From the NCBI GenBank assembly GCA_000328365.1, contig KB308850.1, positions 53,369-117,368 of the forward strand: a DNA stretch of 64,000 bases, written 5' to 3'. Positions 11,202 through 22,112 of the stretch are shown in pieces. Each line of letters opens with the position of its first letter. Position 1 is the first letter of the stretch. A program made the translations under genes and the position numbers. Origin of the DNA: Capitella teleta. Lineage: Eukaryota; Annelida; Polychaeta; Capitellidae. The notes under the pieces are model-generated. The model searched no databases. It worked only from the letters and a program-made list of their open reading frames with translations, and was not told the DNA's origin.

Positions 11202-12790
11202 TTAGCATTCGTCTGCACTTAAGGAATTTCTGATTAGCTCATTATAATGATTAACTTTGAGCAAGAAGACTGAAATTTGATGATGCAGTGGGGTTTCAGT
11301 CTCCGGATTTGGGGCCACCAGGTCTTGTTTTTCCGGTGACGCAAACTGCGTGATGTGGTCGAACTGGTAGCTCCTCCTCTCTTGGCTCAGTCCGGTGGGT
11401 TTTATGAGAACGGGGAACCCTGCAGGGCACCTGCCTTTCAGGACCTTCGCAGCTGTGGAGTCTTCACCACTAAAAACCTTGCACATTAATTAATGATACC
11501 GATCTGCTGGGATGAACACGAAAAATGATGATAACTGAGGATTTTGATGAAGGATTTAAAGAATGAAGTCCAATCGTAGAACTCTTCACCACTTTGGTTG
11601 CCAACAAGGATGGCTTCATTCACACACGACGCACCATCTACGACGGCATGTATGTCACTGAAGCAGCCCATTTTAATGCGTCTGTGCTTCCTCCTCAACA
11701 GACCAAACCCCCAATCAACCGGCATTGTGGCCTGCGAGCATGAAATTGATGGACATGGAACAGTGGCGACCTGTCATCACCGTGCAAAACAGGTAAAACA
11801 TCATTGCATGTGTACAATGTTTATATTTTGTCCCAGCATGTGACGCACAGTGCATCTCTCCCAGGCCGTGGTTCTCAAATTAGTGGTGTAGCTTATGACC
11901 ACATTGGCTCCTGTGCCACAGTACTCATCTGTCTTTTAATTTTGCTGAATTGATAGACGTGGACGCCAAACAAGGCACATCTTCTTGTTGATTAACTCTA
12001 TTCATTCATTTCTATTTTCTCAATTGCATTTCTGATCTCAACTCATCATTATTTTGGACTGAGTGCTTCACCTCATCTCATTGCATTTATAAGCCCGTTC
12101 ATTCCTGATTCGATTGCACTTAAACCAGCCTCAGCCAACATCTGCTTGGTTAACATTCATTACATTGAGGATACATTGGGTTTTGGGAATGCCTTACCAG
12201 AGGATGACGCTGTTGATTTTTCTGTCCAGCAGAGGATCGAAGGTCTCGCAACCACGATGAAAAGAAGGAGCTGTTTCCATAATCCACAGAAGGTGCTGCT
12301 TGACATTTCTACCTCCTTCTAGGGAGTTACTCTCTTAATATAACTTCCAAATAGCAGTCATATGGTGAAGCAACTGGCGACAACCTGCGGAATAGATCAT
12401 AATCATTAAGCAAATTAATTATTTAAAACAAGAAATGTGTCAAAATATAATGCATCTGTAAAAACCTTCAGTTCGTCTCTGGCAAAACCAGGAACCCTTT
12501 CAGGCAGGACAAATCCTTGTTGGTCTAAAAGATTCACAAGGCATCCGTCAACTATCTTGACATCGCTCAGCACCAACGCTGTTTTACTTCGTCCTCTTTC
12601 AAAAAGCAGTATTAATAAACAGAGTGTTTGACGAAGTGAAAATAATTACCTGACTCAATTTTACACAGCACAAGTCCTTCTTTTATGCAGTGCTTTTTCA
12701 AAGTGATGAGAGTTGCACGTGAGATTTCGAAGAACTCCCTCAATTGATTGGCTGAGCGTCTACTTTGACGACCTCAGAAAGCAGCCTGAT
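11202..12790 (-). pseudogene. Broken minus-strand coding pieces of an unknown gene or repeat ORF
   Basis: Several minus-strand segments look coding but do not share one frame. They are: 12800-12655 (MDDSLHNEMHEG, then QLREFFEISRATLITLKK); 12600-12476 (ALVLSDVKIVDGCLVNLLDQ...RVPGFARDELK); possibly 12325-12205, with a good donor (CTCTG|gtaagg); 11731-11486 (PVDWGFGLLRRKHRRIKMG...YDWTSFFKSFIKILSYHHFS); and 11486-11250 (CKVFSGED...GLSQERRSYQFDHIT). The last two read as one protein interrupted by a frame change. They remind me of an uncharacterised ORF family scattered in invertebrate genomes and often linked to repeats, but I cannot name it. It may be a decayed copy or a spliced gene whose introns I misplaced. 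Confidence 0.35.
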
Positions 12791-12800
12791 GTTCCTTCAT

Positions 12801-13256
12801 GCATCTCATTATGCAGCGAATCATCCATAAGCCTCGCTGGAGGGTTCTTCATTTCTTCGTTAATAAGCCCTGTCGATTTATGTATTCAGTTTTAGGTAGT
12901 TTAGAACGAATATTAATTATTCACAAAATGCTGGGTTCGTGAATATATGACAAAGGAACCCCTGAAATTTGGGCAAGGCAAATCATTAAAATGCCACTGC
13001 TTTTAACAGGTGCATGCAAAAGGTTCTGTTTTAGAAGAGGTGCGATCCAAATTCATCTAATAAACAACCTTATGAACTGCCAAAAATGTACATTATGAAA
13101 CCAAAAAGAACACTCAACCACAGCAACTGTTGAAATAAATATTAGAACTATTATCTTGTAAAACAAAATGCATCAACATGAGGTTGTTCACCCACTGTGT
13201 GACCTCAATCGGCAGTAAAATAAGTTAAAACAAAGAAATGGTAAACATAACAAGAC
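12801..13256. other. Spacer between the broken ORFs and HSCB
   Basis: No gene seen. An ATTAAA on the minus strand at 13257-13262, about 55 nt past the HSCB stop, is a likely poly(A) signal for that gene. Confidence 0.4.
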
Positions 13257-13315
13257 TTTAATGCTTCTTCATAAATAAAGCAACTGAATGTAACACGGAT
13301 AAAAACAAAACTAAA

Positions 13316-14198
13316 CTACAAGTTATGTGCGTATAACTGTCGTAATTCTTTGACTTTGTCCTCAATGTTCGCATAGTACTTCAACTTGGAGATCAGAATC
13401 TTGGCTTCCTCAAGGTCACCATTCCTGAAAGCCACAGAAAGAGAAGCGGTGATATCGTCCATGACTTTTTGATTTGTCGTTCGGATGTCTTCAACCGCCT
13501 CCAGGGAATCCGCCTCTGCTAATTCCTCGTTGATTTCCAATATTTCCATGAGAAACTTTGGTTCAGCACTGATGTTGGATTCCTCGATGAAAATTCCTTT
13601 GAGTTCCAACATGTAGAGGGCGCGACTGAGAGGCTTCAGCAGAGTTGAGTACGCTTTGTTCACGGTCGATGACTGCTGTAGGGAAAACTCTTTCTCAGTC
13701 TGCACAAGAGATAAATAGATAGTATTAGATGGAAAATGATAAGGAGAAAGTCACCTCAGATTTCTGAGTGAATTTATCTGGATGTAGATTCCGTTGTAAC
13801 GTAGTGAATTGCTTCTTCAGGTCAGGAACGTTGACGTCGAAATCTACTTTCATTCCCATCATACAGAAGAAATCGCGGCATAATTTCGGCGGTTGAACGA
13901 CCCCACAATCGCAGAAATACTGCTGACCTACGGGGTCTAAATCAGTACCGCATTTCCAGCACTCGTGAATGAGAGGCTTGGAGTTGGAGCACAGAGGCCG
14001 AGTCAATAACATCGGCTCGTGAAATCTGAGGAATTTCTTAGTAAAACGAAGATGCCGATCTGTGAATTGTTTGGCAAATTTCGTTCTGCGAGGGAGAAAA
14101 ACGGGCGTCATGATTCTGCTGAGCAAAGAACAGCGAAGAGACATCGCTGAGAGCAAAGACCTCTCCATGGAGGCCGCCATTTTGACCAGTAATATCAT
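13316..14198 (-). CDS. HSCB: Iron-sulfur cluster co-chaperone HscB (J-protein), mitochondrial
   Basis: HSCB is the J-domain partner of mitochondrial HSPA9. It helps move Fe-S clusters from the ISCU scaffold to client proteins. Two exons, 14198-13755 and 13699-13316, are separated by a 55-nt intron and join in phase 0 to give 275 residues. The N-terminus is rich in Arg and Ser, as in a mitochondrial targeting sequence. Next comes a cysteine-rich motif, HECWKCG (Cys80, Cys83) with YFCDCG (Cys96, Cys98). Then follow the J domain with HPD (139-141) and the helical ISCU-binding domain (KPLSRALYMLELKGI...). The junction LHPDKFTQKSE|TEKEFSLQQ matches human HSCB closely. The second cysteine pair is CxC, where human has CxxC. 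The ATG at 14180 (AAAATGGCG) has the best start context, giving 269 residues. It has its own poly(A) signal at about 13257 and converges with the receptor gene. Confidence 0.95.
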
Positions 14199-15121
14199 GT
14201 GACCAAAAATCTTATTTCACATTCGTTTTTTGAGAGTACGTTATGATCACTTCATTCTTTCTACAGGGTGATTCATATAATAAGTCTATTCACAGTATAT
14301 TGGGAAATTTTCAATGTTACGTAAAATTTTACAAAAATGCTCTTTTTCTCTCGAACCGCGCTATGTACCTCGATATAATTATCTTTTATAGTGAGAAGAT
14401 ACATTTTTAAACTAGTACCTGCCTTTAATTTGTCATGTTATAGTAAATATCCACGAAATATGGCATTAAAGACGCCGCCTTGCAGCGCGCATTCGTGGTT
14501 CAGCTTAGAACAGCAGAAGCTGCAAAGAAACGTGCACAAACAATGGTGTTATCGTTAAATCTACAGCTTAAAAACAAAACATGTTCTATTCGACTATCTA
14601 ATAAACATACATAAAGTTTTTTTGTTAAAGTTTAGAAGGTGAGAAAAACAAATTACTGGTATTCACGATTTGCAATTTCTCATTTTAAGGATTCAATATA
14701 CAGGTATGCGATCTCTTCTGTATGCACATGACAGCCTGCAGATGCAAAGCTTTATTGTTTCTCGTGAGCAACTTTCCACAATTGTGTAATAATTTATTAT
14801 AATTCATATCGTGTGAGCTGCATAGCGATCCGGACTTCACCATCAACGATTTTTTCATTAAAATTACCAAGACCACGAGACACAATTTCACACAACGGAT
14901 CCGGAATGCCGGTTGGTGGATATCACAGGATGATAGAAGTCTATTACGTTATGATTGTGCCTGGCCTATTTCCACTGGGAATCATAACGTCCATATATTG
15001 TGAAAATCGTTGATTACGATGAACAATAACTTTCAAAGTCGGCTGCATATCCTCGTGGTATGCAATCAAATTACACGGAAACAGGATCTGAATAAGGATA
15101 ATAAAAATAATAATAAAAAGT
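14199..15121. other. Upstream spacer of HSCB
   Basis: No gene recognised. The HSCB promoter should lie just right of 14198, but I see no clear TATA box. Small open frames at 14685-14891 (-) and 14813-15013 (+) have no recognisable content. Confidence 0.4.
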
Positions 15122-15133
15122 AAAAAAAAAAAA
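15122..15133 (-). terminator. Pol III T-run terminator of the tRNA gene
   Basis: Twelve A residues on the + strand, which are T on the tRNA strand, lie about 8 nt beyond the tRNA 3' end. This is a strong RNA polymerase III stop. Confidence 0.85.
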
Positions 15134-15140
15134 GATAATG

Positions 15141-15214
15141 TGGCCCGTGAGGGGATCGAACCCGCGACCTTCGCGTTATTAGCACGACGCTCTAACCAAC
15201 TGAGCTAACGGGCC
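15141..15214 (-). tRNA. tRNA-Ile(AAT): tRNA-Ile, anticodon AAT
   Basis: A 74-nt cloverleaf reads from GGCCCGTTAGCTCAGTTGG to a 3' half ending CACGGGCCA. The acceptor stem GGCCCGT/ACGGGCC pairs fully. The anticodon loop is CTAATAA with AAT at 15180-15178 and no intron. The internal Pol III promoter is intact: A box TAGCTCAGTTGG and B box GGTTCGATCCC. It is followed by a T-run terminator, and the CCA is not encoded. AAT (read as IAT after editing) is the usual major eukaryotic isoleucine tRNA. It looks functional and single-copy in this window. Confidence 0.97.
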
Positions 15215-16500
15215 ATCCGTACATATATCTATTCTATTAACTATTGTTAATGTAAGGAACCGACGACGATAAAGAAATTCTGGAGCCGTACAAGCCGCCG
15301 CCGATTGACCGTTTTGCCAGCCACCGTCGAATGCTGCCGTCGGCTATCAGCCGATCACTGTCAATAGCGGCTCTCAGCCGATTCAATCCTTATATTATAC
15401 ATATAATATTATAAGAAGTTACCATTTGTACAAGTGTGTTTATGGTATTGCAATTGCTATCTCATGGAATAATCTCAGCTCTCTATGGAAGTAGATTTTA
15501 TTCACTTCGCTTCATTCAAATTAATATAATGATTCGTGCCATTCTGTACACATACGAGGGGTGGTCTGACATATAGGATGCACTCCATACGTAGTATTAC
15601 GTAATAGGTTTAATGTAAAACAAATCTTCACGAGTAGATGACTCGTTACGACGAGTAGTTACATGTATATTATCGGTATTTACCTGGCATTAAGCCACTT
15701 TCAGATTTGTTGTACTTTTACTGTTCTAACTTACAGCACTGCCGCAACCTCATTTCAGAATTCAGAGGCCTAAAATAATCTAAATTGGCCTCTTGTAACA
15801 CTTGCATAGCTCATTACACTGCTTGTCTTCATGCAGTGCTTTTGTTGGTCTGAACAATGAGTGGAATTATATTATTTTATGTGCAATTAATTTTAAACTA
15901 TATACATGTAACACAGAGGTTGCCCAACAATTGCAAACCGAAACATATATAAACCCGCATTTTTTTCCTTCAAGATCCTGATGCAACAACTCATTCGGTT
16001 CGCCATCCTCTTTCCTCTTCCAACCTGGTCCTCTATTTGCATCCTCCTCCCGCTGCATATATTATTTGCTTGCACTTAAAAGTACTTAGAAGTCAATTGA
16101 ATTTGCATTATCAAACAAAATGGTAATGGTGTCCATGGTGTTCATAAAAATGCCATAAATAATCTCTTAAACTTTTTGTGGGCTTATTTAACTTAAGTCA
16201 AGAGAGTGTAATTAAGTGGGACATCATAGGATTTGGAAATCGTTTGATCTGAAAATCACCACACTAGTATAGTATTACACGTAGAAAGAAGTGTATGTGC
16301 ATTCGTTTGTATTAATTAATTTAAGGATGGGGAACTAAATTTTAAGTGATGTTCTATTGACTCATAGCACCAATTGATAGCATTCCGTGCCAAAAACACC
16401 ATCCCTGGATGCAAGCGTAAGGAAATAATGCATTCCGAATATCGGGGTTAGCATTGCGCCTATGGGACAATGGCTTCCATTGCAAAGTATAGGAGGCAAA
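15215..16500. other. Spacer, nothing firm
   Basis: No gene recognised. The segment 15282-15385 contains repeated GCCAGCC/CAGCCGAT words that also occur near 17080-17215, possibly two fragments of an old interspersed repeat. Confidence 0.35.
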
Positions 16501-16514
16501 CGACAGCTGAGGGC

Positions 16515-16626
16515 TTGCCGTGATTGGTCCCGTTGCCCTCGTGAAGCTATCGATTTCAGCCAATCAGAGCAGAGCATCTTTGCCATAAAAGGACATCTTT
16601 GTTGTTTACGAAACAAAAGCGTGAGT
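16515..16626 (+). promoter_or_regulatory. Promoter-like cluster: two CCAAT boxes, TATA-like box and a donor
   Basis: In order on the + strand there is ATTGG (about 16523, a reverse CCAAT), CCAATCAG (16559-16566), CATAAAAGG (about 16583-16591) and then AAAGC|gtgagt (donor at about 16621). This spacing is what a Pol II promoter with a short first non-coding exon would show. The nearest downstream + strand gene has a 5' splice acceptor at 22093 and needs an upstream exon. The assignment is inferred. Confidence 0.3.
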
Positions 16627-16639
16627 ATTGTACATGCAT

Positions 16640-17890
16640 GGTGCACTCTGGCTGACCTTTTTACTATTTCAGGATCAGAAACCATGGGAGGTGTCCTAAA
16701 AAATCGCTTGTTAAAATAAGAAAAATAGCGAAATTTTTTTTTTTTTGCGTCTGACTGGTGGCAAAATGATTATTCTATCTATTTCCGAAAATAAAATGAA
16801 AAATATCCAGGGGTTTAGTCGCAGGACACGCTGATATGACGAGACCCATTGTAAAAGATGAGGAACTCGGTGTTTCATCACAGCTCATGACGTCACGCCT
16901 AATTAGCAATATATCTCCCGTGAAATCGTTAGCGATGATATTCCTTGTGTGGGCCAGGCATAGAAATCTTTTTTGGTGCATCAAATAACGACTCAAAGTC
17001 CATTTTTAACCAGTTCTCCCTCCCTTTAACTGCTGGCATCACTATACGTATAGAATGATATATATATAGCAACCATTGCCAAGCTACCACTTCTAGCCAC
17101 TGCTAGCCGCCGATCACAATGCTGAGCAGATATCTCTGATTGGTGGAGCGGCTTAACCAGCTAGCCGGTCATTTTTACTTCAGCCAGCCGATTCTGGCTA
17201 ATTACGATCTGCTCCGGGGTCTAACGACAAACCACTAGTTTGAGGGCTAACTGGGTCTTACGCAATGAGACCATTGCATCAAAATCACGTATGCATTGAA
17301 ACCTTTACTTATGTGCAGAAAAAGTGTGCTATTGCGTTTCAGTGGACTTCCGGTGTGTAATAGTTTATTAACTGTTGCTGAGTACTGAGAGCGTTTCTTT
17401 GTCAGCCTTTGAAAGTTCGAATTGGCTCCAAGAAACCATCAACAGAGCCGTTATATAACTTCGATTATGCACAATGCAAAACACGTGCAAGTATTTACTG
17501 TAACAAGAGCTACCGTTCAAATATATCGATTTTACCAGAGTTTTGTTAACGCACACATGAATGATAAATTACCCATGAAGTCGTATTCAATAAAGTTTGA
17601 TGTTGACTTAACCTAAATATACCCTTCTTCGTCCTAAATTTACATATACCTAATTATATTCGCTATATATGTCATACCATATAAAACAAATTTCAATTCG
17701 TGTGAATATGGAGACTGAAATATATATAATTGAGCGAAAACGCTAGCAATATTCAACCTTCGCAATCAAGCCGTGACCACCTTTCTCGGTCACAAAGCAT
17801 CGTAACTTGAAGTTATTCGTTGGATAACATTCTGCGAATTCCTCTTTTTCAAGCGAAGAGCATTTGTAATGAGATGCGTTATGATTTCGA
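16640..17890. other. Spacer with one full CRE site
   Basis: No gene seen. A palindromic cAMP-response element TGACGTCA lies at 16888-16895. The remainder is AT-rich. Confidence 0.35.
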
Positions 17891-17898
17891 TCGTGTGC

Positions 17899-17932
17899 TA
17901 TAAATAGACGACTTCTTCAGTCCCTGGGCGCT
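17899..17932 (+). promoter_or_regulatory. TATA box plus initiator, candidate core promoter
   Basis: TATAAATA lies at 17899-17906. A pyrimidine-rich initiator-like sequence (CTTCTTCAGTCC) follows with its A about 29 nt downstream. The next 150 nt are more GC-rich than the surroundings and contain a possible donor (CATGCAG|gttggt, about 18073). This could be a first non-coding exon for the membrane-protein gene at 22113, with a roughly 4-kb intron. No transcript evidence is available. Confidence 0.35.
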
Positions 17933-18079
17933 GTGCTCGGCTGAACATCTGAGTGGTGGGTTCACTTGCGTGTTTCTCTCTCGGCTTGGAAGGAGGAAGG
18001 CCATCGGTGTGGACGCTGGCTGACCGATCGACTGGTCATGGATTAAAAGTTTCGCTTCCCAGGGATACATGCAGGTTGG

Positions 18080-21000
18080 TCACTTCGATTGCGTTGGCTG
18101 TGTACCCTGGATCGTGAGATTTGATGTCCACTGAGGTGTGCTCTGCGGTTCACACCTGAAGAATGTCAACGAAGGAATTTCGAGTGTTCTGAGCTGTGAT
18201 ATCACAACATGTATGCGTGTGTGTAGGATCATCAGTATAGGATGCTATGTGCTATTACTGTAGCTTCTATAGGCTATATCCCGGTGAACGGGTGAAGGGT
18301 GACATCTCTTTGTAGTTAGGGGCCTACGCCAAGTAGGCCTATTAGATTTGATGTTTTGAAGGTATCGCTCGCGTTGATGAGCAGTCTAATCAGCTATGAT
18401 TAGTTTGATCACTTGATAGAATTGCACACCCCATCTGCACCCCTAAGATTACTAGTAATTCAACGCAACCCTCTCTTGTGTAATTTCACTTTAAAATTAC
18501 CGCCTGAAGCTTGGCAGATATAACACTCGGCAATCGAGATGTGTGCTTTGTAAACAGAACGGATCGCCTGGCTCTCGGTTGCATGCTGGCGTTTGAGTGA
18601 CCCCTTACTGCGTGCGCATGCGTGTCTCTGCCGCGGGGCAGCAGATGCAGGGTGAGAGGAAAGAGTACGTTGCTTGTCAACTGGGGAAGTGATTCAAAAA
18701 GAGAAAGATCTATAGCGCCTCCGAATGCGACCCAGCTGTGTCAGAAGAACGTCGCTGCCACCGTTGATGACTTTTTGATAGGCGTTGGATAAGAACTACC
18801 TGGGAATATAGAGTGAGGCCTCGTGGGGGTGATTTAGATTTGGAGAGTGATGTCACTGACACTTAATGACAGCGAGTGACAGATAGGGACATGGTAGAGA
18901 GAAGGTGGGAGGTGCTTGATTTGATCTACGTCGCAGGTTTGGGATGAAGAATTGATTGTGAATACTGTAAAAGTACATCGACGAAACCCTCTTATGTAAT
19001 ATGTGCAAACGGTCGATGAATAACCACACGTTATGGTTATGCAAGTATTGATCGTAAAAGTGGTTCATACATTGAATGTGCATCTCTGTATCTGTGACTG
19101 TTCCCGAGGAGGGGGGGGGGCGCTGTGAAACTTACTTTGATCTCAAAGAGATGAAAGCAGTTATAGAGGAGTGTGATTATGAGGAGCGTGAGGAGGGAGG
19201 TATTATAGAGGAGGGTGATTGTGTAATTTATGAGCAGATTATGCAATATAACTAACTCTTGATTCGTTTTAGCAGCCCTCCCCCCCCCCACCTCCCTTCT
19301 CTCATTCTGTGCCACATTGCATGTAAGTCTATGAGTCAAATGCAGCAACCGAAATATTTATTTGATGCGAGTCAAGTGTCGTGAAATATGACCTCTTTTT
19401 GAATCCGAATCATGTCGTCGCATGCTCGCTGAAGTCGGCAAAATGGGCCTCCATAAACGAGTTCAGATAAACTATTATCTTAGAAAGATCTGTGAAATGC
19501 TTCGCTTCGTTTCATACATTTCATTTCAACCGATTTCTTTTTTTCATGGCTCGATATCGCATCTATAGACGACATTCTTTGAACCCCATTTATCGCCCGC
19601 TTCGGGCCCCACATTTGAGCGATATCATCTTTCGCGTTTCATAACGTCTGCTCGTTTGCTGTTAAAAAATAATTAAAACTTGAAAGTAAAAATGAGATCC
19701 ATAACTCGAGTTTCCAATCCACTTTTGACACAAAGCAATTTATAACGTTTTGTAAGTGAGCAACCTATGAGCTGTTTTATCCCGTTTTAGTGTCTTATGA
19801 ACATCTGTTCTACGTTTTGGCGCGAAATTCAACCCGCGATTTAAATTGAATTCACCTCAACAAAGCGGGGGAAATTGAGCTCAATTTATTGATCTTAAAA
19901 TTACGTAAGGCCAATCGTGTTTCCTTAATGAGGCCAATAAATCCAATAGGAGTTTAAGACAGTTCTTTACCTCGAGTGACAGCTTCGCCAGCTGGCTTTA
20001 TTTCTCATTTACAATGTTTAGATGAATAAATTTAGATAAGATTAACTCTAAATATTCACAGTTAACGATTCCTCTCCGTCATGAGCCATTTCAGTCATTT
20101 GCAGTCGTTGAAACGAGGTTTATATCGTTCCATAATTGAGGAAGTCTTTAAGATACGAGTTTTAACACCTTCCGCTTCTGCGGTTTTGCATAGGTTAAAG
20201 TTCAAATGCATCACTCGTTCGTTCACTCGAGAAGTGAATCGCATCGAAATGGCGAGTGGTTTGGACTCAATATGTCTGCTCTCGGGGGTTTCCCGTTGAT
20301 TGAAGGGTAAACAACTTCAGAGTATTAACAGTTACGTCATTCATATTTCAAGTGCAAATTAGATGTAAACACGGTTTCATTCTGCCGCTTTTGTTGTTGC
20401 TGGGATGATCGATCTGAATAACAATTGATTGTTGTGTGTTACGTAATAAGTATAATTTGTCATCAATCAGCAATAACATTGTGGTGTTGGCTCCATCATT
20501 ACTACACGCCAACTGCGAAATCCCCATGGATTCATCGAGGCCTAATGATGATCGTTTCTTTGCGACAATTTCCCGCCAATTTGTCATCTCGTGAGCTATA
20601 AATGCATACCTTTGCTTCCAAGCAACATCCATTCGTGTGTAATCAGCCAATCAAACAGGAATATAATCTTTAAGAGTTTGTTGAGAGCATCATTATTATC
20701 CATTTTGCTCTTGGCTTCTTCGGTACAGAAATCGTCCGAAATTTGCGATCACGTGACCAAACTTAAGAGTTCTCACGAGTTACCTCCAGTGCGGCATCAT
20801 GATACTGTAATTGAACTGGGAGTCATTCGAGTTATGTAATCGTCCATTACGTCATCTCTAAATGCGGAGACACTGCGTTTTGTTTGCTTATTGTGAGGTG
20901 GCGTTTTTCACGTCACATTCACGCTTTGTTGGCCGCTTTGAAAACGCTGCTGTTGTGGATCTACAGATAGTCGTAAGTCGAAGATTATGTAATCACACAG

Positions 21001-22093
21001 TCCGTTAGTTCTTCCGATGCTGTTTAATGTCATTTCATCATTTTCATGCACTTTATTTGAACGTATTATTAGGAAATTTCCTTCTGCCACCGCTTGACAA
21101 CATCTCTCCCAGTAGACGATCTCTACTATAATGACTATTAAGCACCCCGGGCCTCTTATTCTTAATTTCCCTCTCAAAACATAATATCGCTCAATCAACA
21201 CTGGACCCATTGAACGCAAACATCTTTCACCATTTTACAATTATGTTTATCGATCGGACCGATAATTCCCGTGGGATCTAACGGTGTTTGGTCATAACTT
21301 ATAATCGCAATTTTGCCTCATTTTACCCCAAATGTATTCACGTGGCCCGAATACTTGTGTCAATGTTGATGATAATTTAGTTCTATCAGTCGTTAAAGAT
21401 GGTTATTATAAAGCTTTGAATTGTATACGCATGGGGGCCAATACAATGACCACGGAGAAACTCTTTCGTCATACATGTTGCGTCATCGGCTCAGCGTGAA
21501 TTGCAAACTGGCTTCATTACGTAATAATACAAAAGCTGGAGTAGCTTCATTGAACACATCAGTACATCCAGGGAATCGGATTGCTCAATCAAAGTATCGC
21601 TCATCACCAGAGATCCGAGCAAGGACGATAGATCTCAGAGTGAGTTCGGTGCAAGATGTCTGTCACTGGCTCATTGTATCTGAGTCGAATCGAAGCACGT
21701 GGTACAGCGATCTGTCTTTTTGAGCCTTCTACATTTGCCAGCTGCCTGTGAAGTACTTTCTCGGTGTTAATCTTTCTGTTCCCACTGGAAGAAGTGAACC
21801 ATCGCTTAACCCTGTCAGTTATTCTCAAGGATCACACATGCGCGCTGGATACGCTCCATTCCCAACGAACTGAAACCGGAGTCGGGAGACAATTGTCCAG
21901 AGAGGAATGTTTCTCTAACTACATGCACGTCGTTTAGCAAAACTGTCAAGTCTCTGAACGTCTGCGTGGTGTACCATCACAGTACACGCAATGTATGCTC
22001 TGTAGTATTGTCTGGTTGGGGTGTCGAAATTGTTAAAGGGGCAGCACATTGAGAGCATATATATTTTTAATAATAATGATCATAATTTTTCAG
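18080..22093. other. Possible long first intron or spacer
   Basis: No coding exon recognised on either strand. It ends at a 3' splice site (tttttcag, to 22093) that opens the first coding exon of the downstream gene. So at least its right part is intron. Confidence 0.35.
19107..19305. repeat. G-run and C-run inverted pair around a purine-rich direct repeat
   Basis: GAGGAGGGGGGGGG at about 19108-19121 is mirrored by CCCTCCCCCCCCCC at about 19276-19290. Between them, ttatagaggagtgtgatt (19159) recurs with one change at 19202, and the strand is strongly purine-biased. The two runs could pair as a hairpin base or form G-quadruplex or triplex DNA. Confidence 0.6.
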
Positions 22094-22112
22094 ATTTGAT
22101 TGTGGAGCCAGG

